Numbered from the stretch's first letter, positions 7,148 through 14,254 are shown. The stretch is DNA of 18,182 nt from CAMAUF01 sp046152925 (GCA_046152925.1 JBJXFX010000010.1:1-18182); one strand, 5' to 3'. Numbers and translations are program-made. Notes: generated by a model from the letters alone, not told the origin.

Positions 7148-8419
7148 CTACCTGCCTTGCGATTCGGACGGCGCTTGGCTGACCCCGGCTTCGAGGACGG
7201 CGAGCCGCTCGTCCAGGTCGCGGACGTTCGTGACGTCACGCATCACAGCGAGGAATTGGCCCACGTCCTTTGTGAGTTCCCACACACGTTCGATCTTGGG
7301 CCCGACCGGGTTCGACGAGGCCGGCCCATCGGCGTAGGTGCCATAAAAGGCGAAGTAGGCTTGGTTGAGCTTGCGGATGAAGACGCCGTTCTCTTCCAAG
7401 AACCGGCGCTTCTCTTCCATGAGCGCCTCGGCCTCCGCGACCTTGCCGTCGACAAGGAGCTTGTCGACCTCGAGCCGGAGGGCGCGCATCTCCTTCGAGA
7501 AGTCGACCGTGACCGGCCGCACGTTGCTACGGCGGCCATCCCCGCCCTCTTCAAGCGGGAGTGGGTGACTCTTCTGGATGACGGCGGCGATCTCGCGGCC
7601 CGCGATGTTCGCGGTGGTCTCGTTCAAGGTCTCGGCATCGCCGCCTTTGCCCCACTGTTCGCCCAGCGGATAGAACGCCAGGTAGTGGTGGACCCACTCA
7701 TGCGCGGCTGTGTCGAGCAGCGATGCGTACGAGCGGTCGGCCGTGACCATAGCCGGGTACGCCGCGAGCCCGCCGATGGAGACGACCAAGCTCACGGTAT
7801 CCTCATCATCGGTCGCTTCTTCGATCCGTTCGATGGTGGCGAGGCCGATGCCGGGCCGAAGGAGGGTGTCGCCGGCGCGCTTAATCGTGTCGCGGGGCGA
7901 TCGGACGAGCAGGCGGGGGGGCGTCGTCAGTTCGAAATCAACCGGCGGCCAGACGATACGGGCGTCGCTGAAGAGTGGCAGCCCACGGTCGAGCCCGGCG
8001 CCCGCCACGGCTTCGTGGATGAGGCCCTCGACGTAGCGCTCGACGTCGTTTTCGTAGAGCGCGCGCTCGGCGGCGAGCGTTTCGAGCAAGCGGAGGTCGG
8101 CGGCCTCCTTGTCCGACTCGTTCCGGATCTGGGTCGTCAGGCGGAAGTAGTTGCGCACGGCCCGTTCGGCGGCCTCACCCTCGGGGTCGGGGCCGATGCC
8201 AATCCGCGAGAAGACGTTGTCGAGCAGGGTGTCGGTCTGCCAGCGCCAGAGGTGGTACTCGTTGCCGCCGATATCGCCGCGGTCCCAGAAGGCGGAGACG
8301 CCGACCCCAAGCGAGAGGCCGAGCAGGGCGGCGCCGGTCAGGATCTGAAGCCCGAGGATCGGGCGCCACTTCGTCAGCGTGACGGTTTCGCTCGGGGGCA
8401 CGGGCCGTGGGAAGCGCAC
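7148..8419 (-). CDS. Membrane-anchored putative zinc metalloprotease (HExxH, gluzincin-like)
   Basis: A 423-aa protein with one N-terminal membrane segment (about residues 20-43, TKWRPILGLQILTGAALLG onward) and a large soluble part, probably outside the membrane. AAHEWVHHYLAFY contains HExxH at residues 240-244 (His240, Glu241, His244). About 22 residues later LNETTANIAG offers Glu267 as third zinc ligand, the spacing and NE motif expected of gluzincins. The C-terminal third (about 300-400) is strongly charged and helical and may form a coiled coil. I cannot name a described family with certainty. The GTG at 8419 is supported by TATCCT 7 bases upstream, and it leads a unit with the GrpB-like and small membrane genes. 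Confidence 0.7.
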   Translation of the reverse strand: MRFPRPVPPSETVTLTKWRPILGLQILTGAALLGLSLGVGVSAFWDRGDIGGNEYHLWRWQTDTLLDNVFSRIGIGPDPEGEAAERAVRNYFRLTTQIRNESDKEAADLRLLETLAAERALYENDVERYVEGLIHEAVAGAGLDRGLPLFSDARIVWPPVDFELTTPPRLLVRSPRDTIKRAGDTLLRPGIGLATIERIEEATDDEDTVSLVVSIGGLAAYPAMVTADRSYASLLDTAAHEWVHHYLAFYPLGEQWGKGGDAETLNETTANIAGREIAAVIQKSHPLPLEEGGDGRRSNVRPVTVDFSKEMRALRLEVDKLLVDGKVAEAEALMEEKRRFLEENGVFIRKLNQAYFAFYGTYADGPASSNPVGPKIERVWELTKDVGQFLAVMRDVTNVRDLDERLAVLEAGVSQAPSESQGR

Positions 8420-8426
8420 GGTTGCC

Positions 8427-8432
8427 AGGATA
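8427..8432 (-). promoter_or_regulatory. -10 box (TATCCT), leaderless GTG start of the metalloprotease-like gene
   Basis: TATCCT is 7 bases before GTG 8419 with no ribosome binding site between. The spacing supports GTG 8419 as the translation start. Confidence 0.5.
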
Positions 8433-8511
8433 CCCTCGCCCGGCGTAGGGCTGTGTCAAGCCCGGCTGACGTTGCGCACCCGGGGCCAGGCCGCCGCGGC
8501 CCTTTCGAGAC

Positions 8512-8952
8512 CTACCGGTGCACCCGCACGTGCGGCGCCTGATACGGCACGAGTTCGGTGAGCACGCCCTGGACATCGCGCGGATAAAAGAATGCTGCCC
8601 CGGCGCCGGGGCCGAGGTCGACCTGGCGCAGCCCCTCGGCACGGAGCCGCTCCGCCTCGCCGGGCACGTCGTCGACGGCGTAGCCGATGTGGTGAAGCCC
8701 AGGCCCGCGCTTGGCGAGGAACTTGCCGGCGCCGCTTTCCGCGTCCTGCGGGACGATGACTTCGAGCACCGTCTCGCCCTCACCGACGTCGATGAAGTAG
8801 TTCATGGTGCGTTCGGGGGCGAAGTAGACGCCCGCATCACCAACGCCCTTCCACTCCGAGACGGCGAAGCCCATGCGCGGCACCCAGATGGCCTTGGCCT
8901 CCTCCCAGGAGGCTGCGACGAGCCCGATGTGATCGATCCGCCGGATGGCCAT
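8512..8952 (-). CDS. VOC-family protein, methylmalonyl-CoA epimerase/glyoxalase-like
   Basis: A 146-aa protein of the vicinal-oxygen-chelate superfamily with two beta-alpha-beta-beta-beta modules. Four metal-ligand positions are visible: His8 in RIDHIGL, Glu64 in TVLEVI, His88 in GLHHIGYAVDD and Glu133 in LTELVPY. The layout and the HHIGYAVDD segment are closest to methylmalonyl-CoA epimerases, but glyoxalase or dioxygenase activity is possible; no mutase or carboxylase gene is nearby to settle it. The ATG at 8952 starts directly at the first conserved strand and has TATAGT 7 bases upstream. It appears to be a single gene. Confidence 0.82.
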   Translation of the reverse strand: MAIRRIDHIGLVAASWEEAKAIWVPRMGFAVSEWKGVGDAGVYFAPERTMNYFIDVGEGETVLEVIVPQDAESGAGKFLAKRGPGLHHIGYAVDDVPGEAERLRAEGLRQVDLGPGAGAAFFYPRDVQGVLTELVPYQAPHVRVHR

Positions 8953-8959
8953 GGAGGCG

Positions 8960-8965
8960 ACTATA
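8960..8965 (-). promoter_or_regulatory. -10 box (TATAGT), leaderless start of the VOC gene
   Basis: TATAGT is 7 bases before ATG 8952, in the 44-base gap behind the RelE-like toxin gene. No Shine-Dalgarno site is present. Confidence 0.6.
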
Positions 8966-8996
8966 CGCTGCGTCCGACCGAGGCGGCAGCGAGGGA

Positions 8997-9293
8997 TCAG
9001 GGCGCCTGGAAGATGTCGTGCGTGCCGACGCGGCGCCAGACTACGTGCGGTTCGCCGGCGACCACCTCTGGCCCGTAGTTGAACGTCGCCCGCCCGTCTG
9101 GGCCCCAAGTCATCTCCCAGACGCCAGGATGCGCCACGACGCGCTTCACCCGGAGCGAGGGGTGAAACCTGTCTGGGTGTCGTTCGAGGTCGCCACGAAG
9201 CGCGCGCACGGCTTGCAAAAACTGCCGCCGCTCCTCGGCGTTTAGGGCGCGGAACTCACGCCGGAACTGGGATGCCTGCTCGTAGGTTGGCAA
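8997..9293 (-). CDS. RelE/ParE-like toxin
   Basis: A 98-aa basic protein resembling RelE/ParE-superfamily toxins, typically ribosome-dependent mRNA endonucleases or gyrase inhibitors. It starts with two helices (YEQASQFRREFRALNAEERRQ), continues with HPSLRVKRVVAHPGVWEMTW and ends with the strand and tail VVWRRVGTHDIFQAP. That ending is a frequent form of the toxin C-terminus. The start is TTG 9293, three bases after the antitoxin stop and with GAGG just before it, so translation is likely coupled. Whether it acts on mRNA or gyrase cannot be read from the sequence. Confidence 0.75.
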   Translation of the reverse strand: MPTYEQASQFRREFRALNAEERRQFLQAVRALRGDLERHPDRFHPSLRVKRVVAHPGVWEMTWGPDGRATFNYGPEVVAGEPHVVWRRVGTHDIFQAP

Positions 9294-9296
9294 ACC

Positions 9297-9602
9297 TCAG
9301 GCCTCGTCGCGGTCGATTTCCTCGAGCGAGCGGACGAACGAATCGAAATCCATGTACCGGGTTGTTCGGCCGGCGGCAATGTCCTCGTCGGCCTGTCGCT
9401 CGCCTGCCTGCCACTCGTCGGTCCAGAACCACCACTGGTCCGGGTCGCGATCAACGGGGCGCAGCAAGATGCCTTCGGGCGTGTTCTGGACACAGTACCG
9501 CTGACCATCGGCGAGGGCGGCCCGGACGAGGTTGTTCTTGGGGATAACGACAATCCCGCCTTCGCCCACCACGGGATACAGCGTCCCAGTTTCCGTCTCC
9601 AT
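9297..9602 (-). CDS. AbrB/SpoVT-like antitoxin
   Basis: A 101-aa protein. Residues from about 7 to 48 (LYPVVGEGGIVVIPKNNLVR, then ILLRPVDRD) follow the swapped-hairpin AbrB/SpoVT DNA-binding pattern. The acidic C-terminal part (WQAGERQADEDIAAGRTTRY, then FVRSLEEIDRD) is the usual toxin-neutralising region. In such modules the antitoxin binds and inhibits the toxin and represses their shared promoter. I chose ATG 9602 because CATACT lies 7 bases before it; an in-frame ATG at 9635 would add 11 residues. It precedes the RelE-like toxin by 3 bases. Confidence 0.75.
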   Translation of the reverse strand: METETGTLYPVVGEGGIVVIPKNNLVRAALADGQRYCVQNTPEGILLRPVDRDPDQWWFWTDEWQAGERQADEDIAAGRTTRYMDFDSFVRSLEEIDRDEA

Positions 9603-9609
9603 AAACCAC

Positions 9610-9615
9610 AGTATG
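9610..9615 (-). promoter_or_regulatory. -10 box (CATACT), leaderless start of the toxin-antitoxin pair
   Basis: CATACT is 7 bases before ATG 9602. It lacks the first T of the consensus but keeps the A and final T at the diagnostic positions. Confidence 0.4.
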
Positions 9616-9745
9616 CCAGGTTCGGCACCCGCCATCGAACACCCGTGGTGCGACCGCTAACCCCCCGCGGCAGCGACCTCGCCTTCGCCCGTACGCGGTA
9701 TGCGGGCTGCGACAGGCGAAGCCGCGGCGGCGACGGGGCGAAGAG

Positions 9746-9751
9746 TAGAGT
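9746..9751 (+). promoter_or_regulatory. -10 box (TAGAGT), leaderless GTG start
   Basis: TAGAGT is 6 bases before GTG 9758. It is the plus-strand example of the arrangement seen at the minus-strand genes, and supports the GTG over ATG 9797. Confidence 0.45.
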
Positions 9752-9757
9752 GACAAC

Positions 9758-10059
9758 GTGGCCGATGCAGACGAAGGGACGGGCTACGAAATCGCGATGA
9801 GCCGGAAGGTTCAGGCTGCGATTCGGGATCTCCCGCACGAATCGCAGCGGAACCGGGTGTTGAGTTTCTCAACGACCACGCGAGTCGCCGACCGACGCAG
9901 CGTATCCCCGGCAAACTCAAGGCCCTTAGCGGTGCGTGGCGAGGGCACTGTCAGTTCGACATCGACCGCAGCTACCGCCTGATCTACACGGTGGATGTGG
10001 CTGCTCGGCGCGTGTCGGTGGAGTACGTTGGGCCCCACCCAGATTTTGAGCGGGCGTGG
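9758..10059 (+). pseudogene. RelE/ParE-like toxin gene broken by a frameshift
   Basis: From GTG 9758 the frame reads a RelE/ParE-like N-terminus (YEIAMSRKVQAAIRDLPHES, then RNRVL) up to about 9862. It then falls into non-homologous sequence and stops at 9982. The frame shifted by one base continues the same protein: VEFLND, IPGKLKALSGAWRGHCQFDI, DRSYRLIYTVDV, SVEYVGPHPDFERAW, ending about 10059. Restoring one base near 9860-9862 joins them. The second frame has no stop until 10266, running antisense into the next gene, so the original stop also seems lost. No antitoxin gene adjoins it in the same direction. A sequencing error is the main alternative to real decay. Confidence 0.7.
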
Positions 10060-10070
10060 GGGCCGGAACA

Positions 10071-10382
10071 TCAGAGCGTAACGCGGCCGCTCGCGAACAC
10101 CAGTTCGTCCTTGGGGCCTTCGTTCAGGAGTTCGGCCAGGCCAGGCGTCGCGTCGACGCCTGCCGTCGCTTCCCAGCTTTCCAGAAGGATCTCCAGCGCT
10201 TCGACGTCGCCCGTCCGCTCCGCATCCTTGAGCGCGTCCCACAACTCTGCCACGAATCCACGGTAGTTCAACTCGCTCAGATAGGCCGCCCAGAACATGG
10301 AAGGCGGCAAGTCTGTTTCTCGAAAGAAGCGCCGGGCGTCATCAAGCATTGAAGCCTGGTCAGGGGCCAGGGTCGCGGCCAT
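10071..10382 (-). CDS. Hypothetical acidic helical protein
   Basis: A 103-aa protein I do not recognise. It is mostly helical and acidic, with FFRETDLPPSMFWAAYLSEL, VAELWDALKDAERTGDVEAL and ILLESWEATAGVD in sequence; there is no signal peptide or membrane segment. I chose ATG 10382 because AGGAGG lies 7 bases before it; GTG 10388 is too close to that site. It converges with the frameshifted toxin gene, whose shifted frame runs antisense across most of it. An antitoxin role is possible from its size, charge and position, but nothing in the sequence shows it. Confidence 0.6.
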   Translation of the reverse strand: MAATLAPDQASMLDDARRFFRETDLPPSMFWAAYLSELNYRGFVAELWDALKDAERTGDVEALEILLESWEATAGVDATPGLAELLNEGPKDELVFASGRVTL

Positions 10383-10444
10383 CGGCACCCCTCCTGGGCA
10401 TCATTTTGTCACCGCAACGTAGGTTTCGCGACCGACCGCCAACG

Positions 10445-11740
10445 CTAGCCGCCCGCAGCCGCGACCTCGCCCCGGACGAAGCCGTACTTGGCGCGTGCCT
10501 TCTCCCGGAGCGTAGGGCGGTAGCCGGTGGGGAAGACCTCGTCCGCGGCCTGGTAGTCGCGCAGCACCTGGCGCGAGACCGTCACTTTGTGGACCTCCGT
10601 CGGGCCATCGGCCAGGCCCACGTGGTACGAGTTGATGATCAGGTCCGTGAACGGCATGTCGGTCGAGATGCCGAGCGAGCCGTGCACCTGCAGCGCGCAG
10701 GACGCGACATCGTGGAGGACTTTCGGCATCGTCGCTTTCACCGCAGAGATGTTCTTGCGGACCTTCAGGTAGTTGTTGTGGTGGTCGATCAGCCAGGCGG
10801 TTTCGAGCACGAGCAGCCGGAACTGCCGCAGCTGCGTCCACGAATCCGAGATCATCTGCTGGACGAGTTGCTTGTCGCCGAGCATTTCGCCCTTCGTGGT
10901 CCGAGAAAGGGCGCGTTCGCACATGAGGTCGAAGCACTTCTGCGCCTGGGCGACCGTGCGCATGGCGTGGTGGATGCGGCCGCCGCTGAGCCGCGTCTGC
11001 GCGACTTTGAAGGCGTCGCCCTGGCCACCGAGCATGTTCTGGCGCGGGATACGGACGTCGTTGTAGCGCATGTAGGCGTGGCTGGGGTCGGCTTCGCCAT
11101 GGAAACCCAGGTTGTGGATGATCTCGATGCCCGGCGTCTCGGCCGGGATGACGAACATCGACATGCGCCGGTGCGGTGCCGCATCGGGGTCCGTGACGGC
11201 CATCGTGATGAAGAACGATGCGTGCTTCGCGTTCGAGGAGAACCACTTGTAGCCGTTCACGACCCAGTCGTCGCCGTCGGCGACCGCGGTCGTGCGGAAC
11301 TGGGTGGGGTCGGCGCCGCCCTGCGGCTCCGTCATCGAAAAGCACGAGACGATCTGGTTCTCGAGGAGCGGCTGCAGGTAGCGCTCCTTCTGCTCCGGGG
11401 TGCCGTAATGCGCGAGGATCTCCGAGTTCCCGGTGTCGGGCGCCTGGGCCCCGAAGACCGTCGGGCCGAAGCGCGTGCGTCCGAAGATCTCGTTCATCAG
11501 CGCGAGCTTGACCTGGCCATAGCCCTTGCCGCCGAGGTCTGGGCCGAGGTGGCAGGCCCACAGGCCCCGGCGCTTCACTTCCGCCTGCAAGGGGCGGACG
11601 AGCCGCTCGAAGTTCGGCTGCTTGAGGTTCGAGGCGGCTTCGAGCACGAACTCCAGCGGCTCGACTTCTTCCTTGACGAAGGTCTCGATCCAATCGAGTT
11701 CCTGCTGAAAGTCCGGGTCCGTCATGAATCCCCAGGCCAT
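10445..11740 (-). CDS. Acyl-CoA dehydrogenase (ACAD10/11-like)
   Basis: A 431-aa FAD flavoprotein that would introduce a trans-2 double bond into an acyl-CoA and pass electrons to an electron-transfer flavoprotein. The sequence shows the signature CFSMTEPQGGADPTQF (residues 133-148), GYKWFSSNAKHASFF (163-177), the NLGFHGEADPSHAYMRYNDV beta-domain segment, LSGGRIHHAMRTVAQAQ, ALQVHGSLGIS, and GLADGPTEVHKVTVSR (375-390). The GRIHHAMR and DGPTEVH forms are those of the ACAD10/11-like branch rather than short-chain dehydrogenases. Start ATG 11740 has GGAGG 7 bases upstream. It stands about 60 bases after a hydrolase gene in the same direction. Confidence 0.92.
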   Translation of the reverse strand: MAWGFMTDPDFQQELDWIETFVKEEVEPLEFVLEAASNLKQPNFERLVRPLQAEVKRRGLWACHLGPDLGGKGYGQVKLALMNEIFGRTRFGPTVFGAQAPDTGNSEILAHYGTPEQKERYLQPLLENQIVSCFSMTEPQGGADPTQFRTTAVADGDDWVVNGYKWFSSNAKHASFFITMAVTDPDAAPHRRMSMFVIPAETPGIEIIHNLGFHGEADPSHAYMRYNDVRIPRQNMLGGQGDAFKVAQTRLSGGRIHHAMRTVAQAQKCFDLMCERALSRTTKGEMLGDKQLVQQMISDSWTQLRQFRLLVLETAWLIDHHNNYLKVRKNISAVKATMPKVLHDVASCALQVHGSLGISTDMPFTDLIINSYHVGLADGPTEVHKVTVSRQVLRDYQAADEVFPTGYRPTLREKARAKYGFVRGEVAAAGG

Positions 11741-11747
11741 GGTTGCG

Positions 11748-11752
11748 CCTCC
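11748..11752 (-). promoter_or_regulatory. Shine-Dalgarno site of the acyl-CoA dehydrogenase gene
   Basis: GGAGG lies 7 bases before ATG 11740 and selects it over the frame extension that runs back to 11863 and overlaps the upstream gene. Confidence 0.7.
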
Positions 11753-11811
11753 AAAGCGAAACGTCCGAAGGCGTATCTTGGCAGCAGGCCGGGATAGCCG
11801 CACCGCCCGCG

Positions 11812-12555
11812 CTAAGCCCGTCGCGGCCCCGGGCGCGGATGGCCGATGTGGCGCTCCATCCACTGACCGGCCGCCGTGATCACGTCCTGACCGATCTCGA
11901 AGTGGCCGCCCGGCAGCCAGACGAGGTCCTTCTCGCCGGGCATCGCCGCGTGAAGCCCCTCCGTCGCCGCTTTCGGGAAGAATTCGTCCTGCAGCTTCCC
12001 AACGATGCGCACCGCCACGCCGCCGAGCTGCTGGACCGGCGAACCGGGCTCGCTCGCGGCTCCCACCAGGCCACCTTCGCCGACCAGGCAGAAGGCGGCG
12101 GCCTTGTATCGCCCGTCCCCAGCGACCGCCGGGATCCCGAGCATGCTCCCCATCGAGTAGCCGACGTAGCCGAGGCGGCTGAGGTCGACGGCGAACTCGC
12201 CAGCAAGGAAGTCCACCACGGCCCGCAACTCATTGGTGAAGCGCCCCGACGCGGCGGCGAAGCGCCCGGGCTCGCGGAGCATCCCCATGGGGTCGAAGGC
12301 GCGGCGCTCGCCGTGCATCGGTGCATCCAGCCCGCCCACGACCCAGCCGTTGCGCGCCCACATCCGGGCCACGTCGGCGACGAAGTAGTCGTCCTTCGAA
12401 CTGGTGGCCGGGTGCTGGATAATCACGAGCGGTCGCGGCCCGTCGCCGTCGCCCAGGTAGAACAGCGCGGGCACATCCTCGCCATCGACCTCAAGCTGGA
12501 AGCGGACCTCTTCGAGGCCGGCGACTTCGCGGCGCTGCAACTCTGGCATGGTCAT
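11812..12555 (-). CDS. Alpha/beta hydrolase (dienelactone-hydrolase-like)
   Basis: A 247-aa cytosolic alpha/beta-hydrolase-fold protein. The nucleophile elbow GYSMGS gives Ser134, the acid is probably Asp190 in GKLQDEFFP, and the base is His218 in PGGHFEIG; the order Ser-Asp-His is canonical. PLVIIQHPATSSKDD at about 42-56 forms the oxyanion strand. The substrate is unknown, and ester or lactone hydrolysis is likely. The first of two close ATGs (12555, 12549) is favoured because TAACTT lies 6 bases before it. It precedes the acyl-CoA dehydrogenase by about 70 bases in the same direction, so a shared role in acyl degradation is possible but not shown. Confidence 0.82.
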   Translation of the reverse strand: MTMPELQRREVAGLEEVRFQLEVDGEDVPALFYLGDGDGPRPLVIIQHPATSSKDDYFVADVARMWARNGWVVGGLDAPMHGERRAFDPMGMLREPGRFAAASGRFTNELRAVVDFLAGEFAVDLSRLGYVGYSMGSMLGIPAVAGDGRYKAAAFCLVGEGGLVGAASEPGSPVQQLGGVAVRIVGKLQDEFFPKAATEGLHAAMPGEKDLVWLPGGHFEIGQDVITAAGQWMERHIGHPRPGPRRA

Positions 12556-12561
12556 CGCCCG

Positions 12562-12567
12562 AAGTTA
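12562..12567 (-). promoter_or_regulatory. -10 box (TAACTT), leaderless start of the alpha/beta hydrolase gene
   Basis: TAACTT is 6 bases before ATG 12555, in the divergent gap shared with the GltD-like gene. No ribosome binding site is present. Confidence 0.5.
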
Positions 12568-12598
12568 GCCACGCGCGGCCGAGCGGTGCAAGCGTCGA

Positions 12599-12626
12599 TT
12601 GACAGGGCCGCCCACGGGCCTACGAT
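12599..12626 (+). promoter_or_regulatory. Candidate sigma-70-type promoter of the GltD-like gene
   Basis: TTGACA (12599-12604) and TACGAT (12621-12626) are 16 bases apart, giving a leader of about 55 bases before GTG 12687. A second TATACAT box at 12631-12637 is an alternative -10. Confidence 0.45.
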
Positions 12627-12686
12627 CCCCTATACATACGCCCAACCTTACCCGGGCCACGCAGGCCCGTTGCGGACGGTGACCTG

Positions 12687-14144
12687 GTGCCCGAATCGAC
12701 TCATATCGTCCATCGCCGGCTGTCGGTGAGCGTGCAGCCCGTCCCGAAGCAGGACGCGGCCGCCCGTGTCAAGAACTTCGACGAGACCTACATCGGCTTC
12801 GACCTCAACGCTGCCAAGATCGAGGCCTCGCGCTGCATCCAGTGCCCGTCGGCCCCGTGCCAGGAGGCGTGCCCGGTCCACAACGATATTCCCGGCGCGT
12901 TCGCGTTTCTGGAGATCGGCGATATCGAGGGCGCGGCCAACGTGTTCCGCGAGACCTCCAACCTCCCGGAGATGTGCGGCCGCCTCTGCCCGCAGGAGAA
13001 GCTCTGCGAGGGCGCTTGCGTCGTCGGCTTCGCTATCCGGTCCGATGGCCGGAACGAGCCGCCCGTGACGATCGGCAAGCTCGAAGCCTTCTGCACTGAC
13101 AGCCAGCGCTTCGAGCGCGAGGGGTACCCACTTCCCCGTTACCTGCCCGAGCCCACCGGCCGCAAGGTGGCGGTGGTGGGGGCAGGGCCGGCCGGCCTCG
13201 CCGTCGCGGAGCAGTGCGCCCTCGTCGGCCACTCGGTCACGGTTTACGAGTACTGGCCCGAGCCCGGCGGCGTGCTGGTCTATGGCATCCCGAACTTCAA
13301 GATGCGGAAGCAGATCGTCGACGAGTACCTCACCTACCTCGAACGGCTCGGCGTGAGCTTTGTCTGCAACACGTATGTGGGCCGGGACATCACCGTCGAC
13401 GAGATGTTCGCGCAGGGCACGGACGCAGTCTTCCTCGGGACCGGCGCGGGCGTCGGGAACGTCATGGAGATCGAGGGCGAACACCTGAAGGGCGTCCATA
13501 AGGCGACGGACTTCCTCGTGCGCGGCAACCTCATCGGCGAGGCCCTCCCCGCCGAACTCCGGGAGCCCCTCCCGAAACTCACCAACGTGGTCGTCATCGG
13601 CGGTGGAGACACGGCCATGGACTGCGTGCGCACGGCCGTCCGCCTTGGCGCCGAGCAGGTGACCTGCGTCTACCGGCGCACCGAGGCCGAGATGCTGGGC
13701 CGGGGCGAAGAGCGCAAGAACGCGCGCGAGGAGGGAGTTGTCTTCGCCATGCTTACCCTTCCGACCCGGATCATCGGTAATGAGGCGGGCGAGGTGGTCT
13801 CGGTCGAACTGCAGAAGATGGAACTGGGAGCGCCCGATGCCTCCGGCCGGCGGGCCCCTAAGGCGATCAAGGGGAGCGAGTACATCGTCCCCGCCGACTG
13901 CGTCGCCATCGCCATCGGCTACGGCGCCGACCCCATCGTCCCGAAGACCACCTCCGGGCTGAAGGCCGACCGGAAGTCGCTGGTGCAGGTCGATAATGAC
14001 GGGCGCACGTCGCGTCCGGGAGTGTTCGCGGGTGGCGACAACGTGAACGGGGCCGACCTCGTGGTCACCGCACTGGCCGACGGCCGGCGCGCTGCAGAGG
14101 GCATCAACGAGTACATCCGGTCGCTTCCGCCGAAGCGAAAGTGA
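12687..14144 (+). CDS. NAD(P)-dependent oxidoreductase, glutamate synthase small subunit (GltD)/NfnB-like
   Basis: A 485-aa iron-sulphur flavoprotein of the GltD family. Two N-terminal cysteine clusters are visible: CIQCPSAPCQEAC (Cys50, 53, 58, 62) and CGRLCPQEKLCEGAC (Cys97, 101, 107, 111), the ligands for [4Fe-4S] clusters. An FAD site VVGAGPAGLA (163-172) and an NAD(P) site VVIGGGDTAMDC (302-313) follow, and PGVFAGGDNVNGADLVV near the end is the usual FAD-binding closing motif. Such proteins move electrons from NAD(P)H to a partner. No gltB, ferredoxin or nfnA gene adjoins, so the partner is unknown. The start GTG 12687 lacks a strong ribosome site; a GGTGA run lies just upstream. Confidence 0.9.
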   Translation: MPESTHIVHRRLSVSVQPVPKQDAAARVKNFDETYIGFDLNAAKIEASRCIQCPSAPCQEACPVHNDIPGAFAFLEIGDIEGAANVFRETSNLPEMCGRLCPQEKLCEGACVVGFAIRSDGRNEPPVTIGKLEAFCTDSQRFEREGYPLPRYLPEPTGRKVAVVGAGPAGLAVAEQCALVGHSVTVYEYWPEPGGVLVYGIPNFKMRKQIVDEYLTYLERLGVSFVCNTYVGRDITVDEMFAQGTDAVFLGTGAGVGNVMEIEGEHLKGVHKATDFLVRGNLIGEALPAELREPLPKLTNVVVIGGGDTAMDCVRTAVRLGAEQVTCVYRRTEAEMLGRGEERKNAREEGVVFAMLTLPTRIIGNEAGEVVSVELQKMELGAPDASGRRAPKAIKGSEYIVPADCVAIAIGYGADPIVPKTTSGLKADRKSLVQVDNDGRTSRPGVFAGGDNVNGADLVVTALADGRRAAEGINEYIRSLPPKRK

Positions 14145-14150
14145 CAGGAA

Positions 14151-14188
14151 TTCACCGTTGGGCAACCGGGTTCACTGTTGGCACTGGG
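14151..14188. repeat. Imperfect tandem repeat of about 20 bases
   Basis: Two adjacent units beginning TTCACCGTTGGGC (14151) and TTCACTGTTGGC (14171) match at most positions and both end with GGG. The first unit also contains a small dyad, CCGTTG-GG-CAACCGG with one bulged base. It lies between the GltD-like and GGDEF-like genes and may be a protein-binding site. No T-tract follows. Confidence 0.4.
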
Positions 14189-14218
14189 TGCGACGCCCGA
14201 ACTAGAAGAGGAGTAACA

Positions 14219-14236
14219 GGGTAGGAGCGTCTACCC
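14219..14236. repeat. Perfect 6-bp-arm palindrome upstream of the GGDEF-like gene
   Basis: GGGTAG-GAGCGT-CTACCC has perfect 6-base arms and a 6-base centre, and ends 18 bases before TTG 14255. Its first half shares GGTAGGAGCG with the palindrome before nhaA (6267-6285). Confidence 0.5.
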
Positions 14237-14254
14237 ACACTCCGGAGCGCCAGG

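Noticed and set aside
9862..9862. Programmed -1 frameshift in the RelE-like gene
   Set aside because: No X-XXY-YYZ slippery heptamer or downstream stem is evident at the junction, so gene damage or a base-call error is simpler.
10349..11797. 482-aa plus-strand frame opposite the acyl-CoA dehydrogenase
   Set aside because: It is antisense to a clear ACAD gene with flavin and substrate motifs, has shadow-type composition, and starts without any ribosome site or -10 box.
12648..14165. 505-aa minus-strand frame opposite the GltD-like gene
   Set aside because: The plus strand shows eight cluster cysteines, FAD and NAD(P) motifs. The minus frame is a low-complexity mirror.
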